Below, piece by piece: positions 51,489 to 60,309 of a stretch of DNA of 64,000 nt. Positions within the stretch are counted from its first letter, which is position 1. Each line of letters begins with the position of its first letter. A program made the translations under genes and the position numbers. The DNA is from JAGDMJ01 sp963809695 (GTDB taxonomy: Bacteria; Bacteroidota; Ignavibacteria; UBA10030; UBA6906). The notes beneath the pieces were generated by a model. It searched no databases. It saw nothing but the letters and a program-made list of their open reading frames with translations, and was not told where the DNA came from. The DNA lies in assembly GCA_963809695.1 (NCBI GenBank), contig CAWEKI010000008.1, forward strand, positions 372,001 through 436,000, given 5' to 3'.

Positions 51489-51628
51489 TTGTGTGGTCCT
51501 TTGATGAGTAAAGTGAGGGAGGCCCTCTCTAGTAGGTGAGAACAGTCAGAAGGGGGATCAATGTGCGCCGAACTGCCGCCGGAAACATACGGTACCGGCG
51601 GGGAAATAGCAAGAGGGAATGGTGGCGG

Positions 51629-51670
51629 TGCCAGGCAAATGCCTGGCATATGCCACGCATTTGCCTGGCA
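51629..51670. repeat. 14-bp perfect inverted repeat
   Basis: TGCCAGGCAAATGC (51629-51642) and GCATTTGCCTGGCA (51657-51670) form a perfect 14-bp stem; the left arm is also nearly self-complementary. It lies 12 bp after the stop of the minus-strand propeller gene and upstream of the TAT oxidoreductase gene, so it may terminate the former. No T-run follows. Confidence 0.6.
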
Positions 51671-51681
51671 TGCTTCTGCAA

Positions 51682-54600
51682 TTACTTCAGCAACAAAAGC
51701 TTCTTCGTTTCCACAAAGCTTCCTGCCACGAGACGATAGAAATAGACTCCGCTTGCCAGTTCCGAGCCATCCAGGGTGACCTCGTGATAGCCTTGTCCGA
51801 GTTCTGCGTTGACCAGCTCCGCCACTTGCTCTCCCAGGGTGCTGAAGACCGTGAGTGTAACGAGCGCCTGCTTTGGCAGGGCATAGCGAATGGTGGTAGA
51901 AGGATTAAAGGGGTTTGGGTAATTTTGTGATAAAGCAAATTCCGTGGGCCTCTCTGGTTCATTTAACTGTGCACTGGCCATGACTGCCGGCCCGCGCTGA
52001 CCATCCACCCGTGTGAGCGTCACATCATCGAAAAAGTACTCATCCCCTGCCGCTGCAAAAGGGGAAAGCCAGAAGCGGAGTCGTCCGTCCTTCACCGCTC
52101 CCTTGAACCCTGTAGCAATGAACTCCTTGGTGAACGTCTGCCAGCCGGTCCCGAGCGGGATATTGTCCCATGCCAGCCCATAGTTGGAGTAGGGGGCGCC
52201 ATGCTTGTGGAGATAGATGCTCGCGGCATGCCCACTTGTCGAGTAGGCTCTGAAGCTGAGACGGTACCTGGCTCCAGCCTGGAGCTCAAGGTGAGGTTGG
52301 TAGAGCTGGACATTGGAGCCCTCGGCGCCGATCTTCACGTGAGCGGCATGATTGCTCGCATTCGTTGCCGGACTTGTGTCAAAAGAACCTGCCCCATCGG
52401 TGAAGAATTCCCAGTTGCTTTCTCCCCAATCGAAGCCCCCGTTGGTGATGAGATGCGGCTCGGTCTCCTCCAGCGAGACATCGTCAATGAAGTACTGATC
52501 GCCTGCCTTGGCGTATGGAGAGAACCAGAAGCGGAGCCTAGCATCATTCACCCACTCTGCAATGTTGTCACTCGTAAACTCGGTCATGAAAATCTTCCAA
52601 CTTGTTCCAAGATTACAGCTCCAGTCTTCCAAGCCGTAATCGGTGTAGGGGGCGTCGTGCTTGTGAAGGAAGACGCTCAACAGCTGGCCGGCATTTGAGT
52701 ACGCCTTGAAGCTCAGGCGATAGCGGTTGTGAGCTTTCAGGGAGATTCCTGACTGGTAGAGCTGCACGTTCGTGCCAGCGTTGGCAATGTCGACTCCGGC
52801 AGCATGAGGACTCCCTGCACCCGGTGCATTATTCGAGAAATTGCCTGTTCCGTTTGTGTAGAACTTCCACGTCGCGGTTCCCGACTCGAAGCCAGGGTCT
52901 ATGATGAGGTTTCCGGCCTGTGGTGCAACAATGTCCGCCAGCGCCCGCTTCCAGACAGCGCCACCTTCCGTACCGGCAAAGAGATATGGACCCAGGCCGG
53001 CCAGGGATTTGACATTAAGGCTTGCCAGGCTCGTACTCACGTCAGTCCAACTTGTCCCGCCATCGGTCGAATGATAAACCCCGGCGCTACGGGTCCCTGC
53101 GAAGAGATCAGAACCGTTAACGAACAAGGTGTTGATGACACTGTCTCCGAGGCCGGTATTCGCTGCATTCCAGCTTTGTCCGTCATCCGTGGAACGAAAG
53201 ACCCCCTGGCGTGTACCGGCGTAGAAACTCGAGCCTGAAACGACCAAGGTGCTGATGCTGATGCCTCCGAGCCCTGCAGCGGTCCATGGGCGACCGTTGG
53301 CGGAACGGAAGAGACCGTTTGATGCTCCAACGAAGAGATCTGAATCCTTCACCGCAAAAGTGTAAACAAGGTAAGGGCTACCAACCGACCGAGTCTCAAG
53401 GAAATACAGAACACTATTGGCAGAGCCTCGGCGCAAGCTGTCTATGTCAAAAGCATAGACGCCGCCCTCCGCTTCACCCTGCGATGGGTGGGCGGCGTAG
53501 AGACATGACCCCGAAGCAAGCAGAGCGGAGATTGAAGCAGCCCAGTCTGGCCAATGAAGTTGGTAGGTACTCCAGCTCTCGCCGCAATCGCTCGAAATCA
53601 CCAGTCCGCCTTCCCAAATGGGTATTGCTCCAAAGACCATGGAATCGATGGCGGCCAGGGCCAGGAATTCTATTGGACCCGAGGTGATGTTCCAATTTGT
53701 GCCGCTATCGGTCGAGATAAAAGTACCGTTTTCAGTTCCGGCTAGAAGGCTCGACTCTGAAGCGAGAACCGCAGGAGTGTTAAGAGGCCTCAGTCCTGAC
53801 GTGGATTTGCGCCAGTATGTGCCCCCATCTGTAGAGAGAAAAACGCCCTCCGTATACGTTCCTGCAAATATGTTCGACCCCGAAACGGCAAGGGCCTGGA
53901 CTTTGGCATTCGTAAAACCCGCGATTGCTTGTGTCCAACTTGCGCCCCTGTCAGTGGTTCGAAAGACACCACGGGACCACGATCCCGCGGCGAAAAGGGT
54001 TGAACGCGAGGCTGCAAAAGTAAGGACATTGGAGTTATTCAAGCCGGCGTTTACCTCAGCCCAGGTGGTGCCACTGTCAGTAGAGCGAAAGACTCCGAAA
54101 TCCGTTCCGATGAAAAGATCCGAATCCATCGCGGCGAGAGCATTGGCCCAACGGGGAAGGACTACATACAACGCGCTCCAATTTGCGCCATTGTCGGTCG
54201 AACGAAAAAGGGATGGACCCTGCACACAAAAGATACTCGATCCCAAAGCGGCAATGGCACGAACGCCAAAGGGCCCATCAGGTCCCGTGACCACATTCCA
54301 GTCCTCGCCGTTATTTGTGGAGCAAAAGAGCCCGCCCTCACTTCCGGCAAAGAGTTTTGTGTCGCTTACAGCAAAGCATGTGATTTCGACTTTTGGAGGG
54401 AGCCCTTCACTGGCGGGTGTCCAGCTTGCGCCGCTGTTGGTCGAAACATAGGCCCCGCCGCCGAAGGCAACGAAAACATTTGAGCCAAAGAGCATCAAGG
54501 CTCCAACGCGGTTGTTCTGTGAACCATACTCATCGGTGTAATTTGGCAAGCCGGTATTAGCGGCCGTCCAGCTTTGGCCATTGTTGGTCGTAAGAAAAAC

Positions 54601-54753
54601 CCCGCGATCAGTTCCGGCAAAGACTTCTGATTCCGAAGCGGCAAAACAGGTGATAGGTCCGCCGTAGGGCCCGTTGGTTTGCACCCATTGGGCGGACGCA
54701 GAAGAAGCAAGAAGGAAAACAATGACTGTGAGATAGATCCAGGGACTTTTCAT
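51682..54753 (-). CDS. large secreted beta-propeller protein with two jelly-roll domains and T9SS sorting domain
   Basis: The 1023-aa protein has a signal peptide (SPWIYLTVIVFLLASSASAQ). Residues about 25-640 are YxSTDxGxSW propeller repeats. Two consecutive homologous domains of about 135 residues follow (NLIIDPGFESGTATWKFYTN and HLITNGGFDWGESNWEFFTD), each with NVQLYQ, YRLSFKAYS or YRLSFRAYS, and DDVxL. This is the CBM4/9/22-like carbohydrate-binding fold. The end is a T9SS sorting domain (NYPNPFNPSTTIRYALPK, ETKKLLLLK). It is the largest of four paralogous propeller proteins and the only one with binding modules, so surface glycan binding is likely. Confidence 0.87.
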   Translation of the reverse strand: MKSPWIYLTVIVFLLASSASAQWVQTNGPYGGPITCFAASESEVFAGTDRGVFLTTNNGQSWTAANTGLPNYTDEYGSQNNRVGALMLFGSNVFVAFGGGAYVSTNSGASWTPASEGLPPKVEITCFAVSDTKLFAGSEGGLFCSTNNGEDWNVVTGPDGPFGVRAIAALGSSIFCVQGPSLFRSTDNGANWSALYVVLPRWANALAAMDSDLFIGTDFGVFRSTDSGTTWAEVNAGLNNSNVLTFAASRSTLFAAGSWSRGVFRTTDRGASWTQAIAGFTNAKVQALAVSGSNIFAGTYTEGVFLSTDGGTYWRKSTSGLRPLNTPAVLASESSLLAGTENGTFISTDSGTNWNITSGPIEFLALAAIDSMVFGAIPIWEGGLVISSDCGESWSTYQLHWPDWAASISALLASGSCLYAAHPSQGEAEGGVYAFDIDSLRRGSANSVLYFLETRSVGSPYLVYTFAVKDSDLFVGASNGLFRSANGRPWTAAGLGGISISTLVVSGSSFYAGTRQGVFRSTDDGQSWNAANTGLGDSVINTLFVNGSDLFAGTRSAGVYHSTDGGTSWTDVSTSLASLNVKSLAGLGPYLFAGTEGGAVWKRALADIVAPQAGNLIIDPGFESGTATWKFYTNGTGNFSNNAPGAGSPHAAGVDIANAGTNVQLYQSGISLKAHNRYRLSFKAYSNAGQLLSVFLHKHDAPYTDYGLEDWSCNLGTSWKIFMTEFTSDNIAEWVNDARLRFWFSPYAKAGDQYFIDDVSLEETEPHLITNGGFDWGESNWEFFTDGAGSFDTSPATNASNHAAHVKIGAEGSNVQLYQPHLELQAGARYRLSFRAYSTSGHAASIYLHKHGAPYSNYGLAWDNIPLGTGWQTFTKEFIATGFKGAVKDGRLRFWLSPFAAAGDEYFFDDVTLTRVDGQRGPAVMASAQLNEPERPTEFALSQNYPNPFNPSTTIRYALPKQALVTLTVFSTLGEQVAELVNAELGQGYHEVTLDGSELASGVYFYRLVAGSFVETKKLLLLK

Positions 54754-54795
54754 CTAGTCCTCCATCCAATGCATTTGCTAATGCACCGTTTCAGG

Positions 54796-54879
54796 CTTCG
54801 ACCCTTCGATTTAACTCAGGGTCGAAGCGCTGAGGGAACTCGAAGGGCTTCGATTCCGGCCGATTGTAAACATCGGCCG
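54796..54879. repeat. two hairpins upstream of the large propeller gene
   Basis: CTTCGACCC/GGGTCGAAG (54796-54804 and 54819-54827) and CGGCCGAT/ATCGGCCG (54857-54864 and 54872-54879) are perfect stems. They lie between two minus-strand genes. Neither has a T-run; the 258-bp interval holds no gene. Confidence 0.5.
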
Positions 54880-55011
54880 TCGCTCAGGGTAAACTCGGCG
54901 GCTCAAGGAAGTCAAATGCCGGAACTTCGCCGAAAAGGAACTCCAACGGGTGTATATACATGCTGCAAACATACGCGACAGGCTTGCCAAAAGCAATGGG
55001 GTGAAAGGCTT

Positions 55012-55665
55012 CTAAAACAAAAACCGTATGCCCGCAGTCAACGGGGCATACACGATCATCCGCGACTCTCCATCCGCATAATTGATGCCGGCGGGGGCCA
55101 TGACAACCCCAGCCTTCAGGCTCAACGCGAAACCCGGAGAGAGCAGCCTGTCGTACTCGAGGGCAGCTTGAAACCCGAGATAGAACGAGCTGAAGAAATC
55201 GTATTCGAACTGCTCACCGTCAACGGTTTCCGTGCCGCTGGCAAACAGCCCAATCGCGCCCGCTTCAAACGATATCAGATCCGGAGGTGATGCTTTCAGA
55301 TACGGCTTGATCGAGAGCGAGAGCTGGGTCATCGAACCCGACATTCCCACGACATCCCCTTTTGAGTAAGCATACTCTTCCCACCTGGAGCCGTTCAAAG
55401 GCAAGTAGGTGCCCCCCAGCGCAAGCGCCCAGCTTCGCGAGAGCCGGATGGTGATGTCACCCTCATACGCGACATTCCCCGCGAACTGTTGCACCTGAGG
55501 CGCGACCCGGTTCTTGGCCCACTCTCCAAGGGGAACAGAGTACCCCGCGCGGAATCCGATTGAAGACCGTACACCGGGATCCTCGTCGACCTGCGACCAC
55601 CCCGCGGCCGGGGAACAAAGGCAGAGACAAGCGAATGCCGCAAAGACTTTCCGGATAGATGTCAT
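55012..55665 (-). CDS. outer-membrane beta-barrel-like protein
   Basis: The 217-aa product has a signal peptide (FAAFACLCLCSPAAGWSQ) and about eight amphipathic strands (SIGFRAGYSVPLGEW, WALALGGTYLPL, QLSLSIKPYLKA, FYLGFQAALEYDRLL, FALSLKAGVVMA, YAPLTAGIRFLF). Its terminal aromatic residue is usual for outer-membrane barrels of the OmpA/OmpW size class. GGAGAA lies upstream. It follows the gene at 55683 by 17 bp and shares its operator. Confidence 0.75.
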   Translation of the reverse strand: MTSIRKVFAAFACLCLCSPAAGWSQVDEDPGVRSSIGFRAGYSVPLGEWAKNRVAPQVQQFAGNVAYEGDITIRLSRSWALALGGTYLPLNGSRWEEYAYSKGDVVGMSGSMTQLSLSIKPYLKASPPDLISFEAGAIGLFASGTETVDGEQFEYDFFSSFYLGFQAALEYDRLLSPGFALSLKAGVVMAPAGINYADGESRMIVYAPLTAGIRFLF

Positions 55666-55682
55666 GACTTGTTCTCCCTAGG

Positions 55683-56144
55683 TTATTCAGACGCAAGATC
55701 CGAAGGCAGCACGTCCCACTTCTCCGGGGTGACAGAGGTCGTGGTGGTTGGGTCGTTCGTGCTTTCACATGTATTGCCCCCCTGGCCGTTGCTGCTACAT
55801 GTGGTTACTGCAGGCGTTGAGGTGACGGTTGCTGTGATCTCAACCGTCCGTTCACCTGTCCCTTTGACGCCCTGTCCGGGGGAATACCGCACCCTCGCGT
55901 AGATGCTGACCGGAGCCTGAACCTTTACATTGACTGACCTACCCGGTGCAATGTAGACAAACGATTCACTGTTCACGATCGCGTGCAGGTAGTAGCGCGT
56001 CCGGTTGACGAGTGTGAACGTGGTATCACTGCTTGCGATCGAGAACATATAAGGCCAAAGGATCGTCACAATGGCAATCAGCGCCGTCAATCTGCGATGA
56101 GCAAGCCGGGTGCGTGCTCTCGGATGCATTGCCGATGTTCTCAT
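55683..56144 (-). CDS. secreted protein of unknown function, first gene of second operator-controlled operon
   Basis: ATG 56144 is chosen because AGGAG lies six bases upstream; ATG 56150 touches it. The 153-aa product has a basic N-terminus and one hydrophobic segment (LTALIAIVTILWPYMFSIAS). It then has a beta-rich body (TTFTLVNRTRYYLHAIVNSE, YIAPGRSVNVKVQAPVSIYA) and a Thr/Ser-rich tail with two cysteines. I do not recognise it. The three-box operator lies 79-105 bp upstream of the ATG. Confidence 0.6.
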   Translation of the reverse strand: MRTSAMHPRARTRLAHRRLTALIAIVTILWPYMFSIASSDTTFTLVNRTRYYLHAIVNSESFVYIAPGRSVNVKVQAPVSIYARVRYSPGQGVKGTGERTVEITATVTSTPAVTTCSSNGQGGNTCESTNDPTTTTSVTPEKWDVLPSDLASE

Positions 56145-56196
56145 GGGCATCTCCTTTCACCGAGCCTGTGAAACTACAGCTGCTTTGTCCGCCTGC

Positions 56197-56249
56197 ATAG
56201 TACTATTTCGTACAATAGGAATTGTCAAAAAGGTGTCAAAAGTATGTCA
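56197..56249 (-). promoter_or_regulatory. three-box operator (11-bp steps) and -10 of the second envelope operon
   Basis: TGTCA occurs on the plus strand at 56223, 56234 and 56245, exactly 11 bp apart (coding strand: TTTTGACA three times). TACTAT (56197-56202) lies 20 bp downstream on the coding strand. The design is the same as at 46222-46276. Confidence 0.65.
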
Positions 56250-56371
56250 AAAGAGCAGGGAGGAGGGAATGGGGATCAAGGGATAAAGGAGAAGCCAGAG
56301 TTCAGCCCCTTCGGCTCCTTCACAGGGAACGTTCAGTCGCTCAGGGTTACTGAGCAATCAGAGCCAGACTC

Positions 56372-57175
56372 TTATCTGCACAGCGTATTGAACCGCTCTT
56401 CCGCCTCACTCACGCCAAGCTGCATGCTTCTCCTAAACGCTTCGCAGGCTTTTTCCCGCCGTCCGAGACCGAAATTGCACTCACCGAACAACAACCATGC
56501 TTCACCATCGAGACTGTCCGCCTCAACGAGCGTTTCAAGCACAGCCAGTGCTTCCCGTGTTCGCCAGCTCGCTCTGAGAGTGAGCGCCTTGTTGTACATG
56601 AGCCACGTACATGTGTCGCAAAGCGTGAGCGCGGCATCGTAATCTACCAGGGCTGCTTCGTAGTCACCACGCTCATGCTTCAATCTGCCACGTTCGTTGA
56701 GGGCCCGGGCATCGGCACCGTCGATCTTGAGGATTGCATTCAGTTCCTCCATCATGAAGACTGTAAGGGCGCTTTCCAGACTAACCTTCATGGGGCGCTG
56801 AAAGGAATAGGCCACAGTGTCTTCTCGTACAGCTTCGCGCTGCTCGGCTTGTATTTTGAAGCGCATCCAGTGCGCATCGGTGTCTTCGGGATTAAGACGG
56901 GCCGCCACGTCAAGATCGTCGAGCGCCTGGGAGAATCTGTCCAATCCCATGCATGCAAGTGCGCGATTGTAATAGCCCGAAGACGACTTGGGAGCCTGAG
57001 CTATAAAACGCGTGAACGTGTCATACGCTGCAGCATAGTGTTGCTGCTTCAGTTGGTCTTCTCCCTCAGTGAAGAGCAGCTGCTCCGTGCCGGGGCACCC
57101 GACCATAACCAGGCAGAGGAGTGCGATGCTTTCAGGAAGGAGATGTAAGATGAAATTGTGGCTGGACTTTGTCAC
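56372..57175 (-). CDS. TPR-repeat lipoprotein
   Basis: The 267-aa product (GTG 57175; other starts are possible up to 57241) has a lipobox-like IALLCLVMVGC and then TPR units: DQLKQQHYAAAYDTFTRFIA, GYYNRALACMGLDRFSQALD, ALNERGRLKHERGDYEAALV, YNKALTLRASWRTREALAVL and AWLLFGECNFGLGRREKACE. TPRs mediate protein contacts, here presumably at the inner face of the outer membrane. A GAGGAGG sits about 20 bases upstream. The operator of the next operon lies beyond its 3' end. Confidence 0.75.
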   Translation of the reverse strand: MTKSSHNFILHLLPESIALLCLVMVGCPGTEQLLFTEGEDQLKQQHYAAAYDTFTRFIAQAPKSSSGYYNRALACMGLDRFSQALDDLDVAARLNPEDTDAHWMRFKIQAEQREAVREDTVAYSFQRPMKVSLESALTVFMMEELNAILKIDGADARALNERGRLKHERGDYEAALVDYDAALTLCDTCTWLMYNKALTLRASWRTREALAVLETLVEADSLDGEAWLLFGECNFGLGRREKACEAFRRSMQLGVSEAEERFNTLCR

Positions 57176-57227
57176 ACCTCGGCATGGCCTCCTCTGGTGT
57201 GAAAAATGACTCTGGGTCCCCGACGAC

Positions 57228-57368
57228 TTGTTCCCCGCCACGCGTCTGCAGCAAAAGGAAGATACTTACCTGTGGAACCAATATCAACGGGCTTGGTACA
57301 AGAAGTGTTGGCAACAGATGAACGAAGGCAAAGAGGAGCGGACGAACACAAATGTGATTTTCAAGTAG
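57228..57368 (+). CDS. possible small ORF or gene remnant
   Basis: A 46-codon frame from TTG 57228 to TAG 57368 reads with protein-like, charged and aromatic composition (QQKEDTYLWNQYQRAWYKKC, WQQMNEGKEERTNTN). No SD precedes it. It could be the tail of a lost gene. It lies in a 310-bp gap between divergent genes; the rest of the gap shows nothing else I can support. Confidence 0.2.
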   Translation: MFPATRLQQKEDTYLWNQYQRAWYKKCWQQMNEGKEERTNTNVIFK

Positions 57369-57484
57369 ACACCCGAATTAGCAATTACTGGCTACTGTTC
57401 CTTATTGCATCTCACACCTCATGTCCTTAAATTCTTACCGTTGAATCGTCTGTGTTGGCTCGCCACATAATAGAGGAACCTGCC

Positions 57485-57862
57485 ATGGCCGTCAATGCCT
57501 CTCGAATTCTCCGCTGGCTCTTCATCGTTGTCGGCGTTGCCATAGTTCTGTTCGCGCTGTATACCTGGGGCACCCTGCAATGGAGCTATTCGACCGGTGA
57601 CCGTGCCGGATATGTCCAGAAATTCTCCAGCAAGGGGTGGGTGTTCAAGACATGGGAAGGGGAACTGGCAATGGTATCCATGCCCGGCACGAACCCCGAA
57701 AAATTCTATTTCAGCGTGCGCGACGACTCTGTGGCTGCGGTGATCAACCAGACGCTTGGCCGGCGCGTTGCGGTTCACTATGAACAGCACGTTGGCGTGC
57801 CCGTCAACTGGTTCGGAGAAACGGAGTACTATGTGGTCGGGGTGCGGCTGGCGGAACAATAG
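57485..57862 (+). CDS. conserved membrane-anchored protein (often mis-named 6-phosphogluconate dehydrogenase)
   Basis: The 125-aa product has one N-terminal membrane segment (LRWLFIVVGVAIVLFALYTW) and a compact domain with YSTGDRAGYVQKFSSKGWVF, KTWEGEL, FYFSVRDDSVAAVI and RRVAVHYEQH. This matches small proteins common in Bacteroidota that are sometimes annotated, without biochemical basis, as 6-phosphogluconate dehydrogenase. ATG 57485 follows AGAGGAA. Confidence 0.7.
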   Translation: MAVNASRILRWLFIVVGVAIVLFALYTWGTLQWSYSTGDRAGYVQKFSSKGWVFKTWEGELAMVSMPGTNPEKFYFSVRDDSVAAVINQTLGRRVAVHYEQHVGVPVNWFGETEYYVVGVRLAEQ

Positions 57863-57941
57863 CGACAAATGAACTCAGATGAACATCAACCTCTTGCACA
57901 ATCTCCTGTCTGTGTCCTCTGTGGCAAGACAATGAGGAAGC

Positions 57942-58688
57942 ATGCGACTTAAACTGATTTGTTGCGAAGTATTCTATAGGGAAATGTGTGAAACAATCGC
58001 TCATTCTTCGCATCAAGTAGATGTCGAATTTCTGCCGAAGGGACTCCATGACATCGGGTGTGCCGGCATGCAGGAGAGGCTCCAGGCGGTCGTCGGCAAC
58101 GTGCAGGAGGCTACGTACGACAAGATCCTCCTGGGGTACGGCCTCTGCAACAACGGCATCCTGGGCATCACTGCCCGGACCATACCGATCGTGGTTCCGC
58201 GAGCGCACGATTGCATGGCAGTTTTCTTCGGGAGCCGGAAGAGATATGAGGCCTATTTCGACAAGTTCCCCGGCACATATTTCCTGACGACAGGGTGGAT
58301 CGAAAGGGGAGAGGCCTCAGGCGAGCTCAGCCAACTCTCGATCTCCCATGCGCACGGCATGGACCTCACGTATGAACAGATGGTGGAGATGTACGGCGAA
58401 GAGAACGCAAAATACCTCTTTGACCAGCTTGGCGACCAGACTAAACATTACCGCCAGCTGACGTTTCTCAGGATGGGTATTGAACCGAACGACAGCTTCG
58501 AACAACGCGCCAAAGAGCGCGCTGCGGAAAAAAAGCTGGAATTTCACAAGGAAGAAGGAAACATGCGCTTGATCCGCGCGCTGGTGAACGGCCCGTGGAA
58601 CGATGATGAGTTTCTCGTGGTACCGCCCGGATACAAGATCGTGGTGCAATACGATTCGCAGATCATAGGGGTGGAAAAGGCGGGGTAG
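57942..58688 (+). CDS. DUF1638 protein
   Basis: The 248-aa protein begins LKLICCEVFYREMC and continues with FLPKGLHDIGCAGMQERLQA, ILLGYGLCNNGILGITARTI and VVPRAHDCMAVFFGSRKRYE, the conserved cysteine- and His/Asp-containing core of DUF1638. The family often sits with corrinoid methyltransferases in methanogens and acetogens, but no such gene is here. The conserved Cys residues suggest metal binding. AGGAAGC precedes ATG. Function is unknown. Confidence 0.85.
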   Translation: MRLKLICCEVFYREMCETIAHSSHQVDVEFLPKGLHDIGCAGMQERLQAVVGNVQEATYDKILLGYGLCNNGILGITARTIPIVVPRAHDCMAVFFGSRKRYEAYFDKFPGTYFLTTGWIERGEASGELSQLSISHAHGMDLTYEQMVEMYGEENAKYLFDQLGDQTKHYRQLTFLRMGIEPNDSFEQRAKERAAEKKLEFHKEEGNMRLIRALVNGPWNDDEFLVVPPGYKIVVQYDSQIIGVEKAG

Positions 58689-58757
58689 GGACAACTCTAT
58701 TTGTATTGCGAGAAGTCCTGATGGGGTGTATCGGGACGACGAAGCAATAGATCCGCG

Positions 58758-60179
58758 CTAATGTTTCACTCCCCTCGGAGCAATGTTCTTGTTCGCCCTG
58801 AAGAGGTTCTGCGGGTCCCATTTGGTTTTCACCTCCACGAGCCGATCGTAGTTCTTTCCGTAGGCAGCCCTGACGCGATCGTTCCCTTCATCTTCCGTTT
58901 GGAAGTTGATGTACGTACCCCCCGAGGAAAACCTGCGCATCTCCTCCCATGTTTTCCTGGCCCAGCCGATATTTGCCGCGTCATCGTCCGGTTTGTCCCA
59001 AGCCGAGGTGATGTTGAGCACCCAGGCGGTATCCCTGTTCCCGACTGCCGAATAGTCGTCGGGGTGCTGAGCGATCCCCCCGCCAAGGGGGAAAAGGAGA
59101 ATGGCGGAGTGAGGAGAAATGATACTCCTGGAGTGTTCAAGGAAGCTCTCGTAGCACTCGGGCGTCGCTCTGGAGAGATACTCGGATTTCCAGTAATACC
59201 TCCGCCCGTTCGGCTGCGTCGCGTCGAGAAGGCTTTGTTGCGTGACATAGGGACGCCGCTGGATGATGTCTCCCACCGGGTGGCCGAACGCTTTGATCGG
59301 GCCTGCGCGCTTCTCGGCATCTGCAAGGTTGCCGGTGTCGCACACCACGAGGAGAACGATGGGCTTTCCGTGAATCGATTTTGCGAGCCATGGAGCGGGA
59401 GGCGCAATGCGGAGTCCCGCAACGCAGGCAAACTCCGGCGGGGCTTCCGCTGTGAGCCTTCGGTGGAGCTCCAGGACTGCCTCGGCATCTTCCGCCGGCC
59501 ACGCGATCGCCCCTCCGACGATTTCCGGCCCGACAGGATAGAGTTTGTACTCGAAGTCCACAACGATCCCGAAATTCCCTCCGCCCCCGCAGAGTGCCCA
59601 GAAAAGGTCCGGGTTCTGGTCGGGGCTGGCATGCACGATGCGTCCTTCCGCAGTGACGACTTCCATGGAAAGGACACTATCGGAGGTCCAGCCGAAGCGG
59701 CGGCTGAGGTAGCCAAACCCGCCGCCGACAGTCAAACCGGCAATACCCGTCATCGAGACAAATCCAAGGACCGTGGCGAGACCGTGGACCTGGGTCTCGC
59801 GGTCTACGTCCCCCAGGAGGCATCCGGCCTGCGCATGTGCTGTTCGCGCCCCGGGATCGACCCAGACAGCCCGCATCAGCGACAGGTCGACCATCAGTCC
59901 GTTGTCACAGACGGCAAGCCCCGCGATATTGTGCCCTCCGGCCTTCACCGAAATGGTCATACCGGCCTCCCGCGCGAACTTCACACATGCCATGACATCG
60001 GCGATGCCCAGACTCCGGGCGATGATGGCGGGCCTGCGATCGATCGTGCCATTCCAGACCTTGCGCGCATCTTCGTAGGCGGCGTCCGATGGAAGTATTA
60101 CCGGGCCCCGCAAGCGGGCCTTGATCTCCTCGGCATTCGTTTTCCTGGTTTCGGGGGACTGGGCCGTTGTGGTCGTCAT
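58758..60179 (-). CDS. FAD-linked oxidase (FAD_binding_4 + BBE domain)
   Basis: The 473-aa protein has the PCMH-type FAD domain: ISVKAGGHNIAGLAVCDNGL (GGHN His), GGFGYLSRRFGWTSDSVLSM, LFWALCGGGGNFGIVVDFEY and a C-terminal BBE segment (YDRLVEVKTKWDPQNLFRAN). The His and the later Cys could allow bi-covalent flavin attachment, though the Cys position is not certain. Substrates of this family are sugars, alcohols and natural products. No signal peptide is present. It has its own SD (GAGGAAG) and is divergent from the isocitrate dehydrogenase gene. Confidence 0.88.
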   Translation of the reverse strand: MTTTTAQSPETRKTNAEEIKARLRGPVILPSDAAYEDARKVWNGTIDRRPAIIARSLGIADVMACVKFAREAGMTISVKAGGHNIAGLAVCDNGLMVDLSLMRAVWVDPGARTAHAQAGCLLGDVDRETQVHGLATVLGFVSMTGIAGLTVGGGFGYLSRRFGWTSDSVLSMEVVTAEGRIVHASPDQNPDLFWALCGGGGNFGIVVDFEYKLYPVGPEIVGGAIAWPAEDAEAVLELHRRLTAEAPPEFACVAGLRIAPPAPWLAKSIHGKPIVLLVVCDTGNLADAEKRAGPIKAFGHPVGDIIQRRPYVTQQSLLDATQPNGRRYYWKSEYLSRATPECYESFLEHSRSIISPHSAILLFPLGGGIAQHPDDYSAVGNRDTAWVLNITSAWDKPDDDAANIGWARKTWEEMRRFSSGGTYINFQTEDEGNDRVRAAYGKNYDRLVEVKTKWDPQNLFRANKNIAPRGVKH

Positions 60180-60251
60180 GGGTCTTCCTCTTCTAACTCA
60201 TGCGCCCCCGGAACCGTTCCCCTTAGAATAGCTACGTGAGGACCATGCCGA

Positions 60252-60280
60252 TTGAATCTCCGCCCGCTTTTCCTTATGTT
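60252..60280 (+). promoter_or_regulatory. promoter of the isocitrate dehydrogenase gene
   Basis: TTGAAT (60252-60257), 17-nt spacer, TATGTT (60275-60280), giving a leader of about 23 nt that includes AGGAAGGT before ATG 60310. Confidence 0.7.
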
Positions 60281-60309
60281 CAGTCCATTGATCAATAGGA
60301 AGGTTCCTC

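Noticed and set aside
54796..54827. Intrinsic terminator
   Set aside because: The hairpin has no T-run on either strand and lies far from both neighbouring stops.
58761..60239. 492-codon plus-strand frame
   Set aside because: Antisense shadow of the FAD-linked oxidase, which shows intact flavin motifs.
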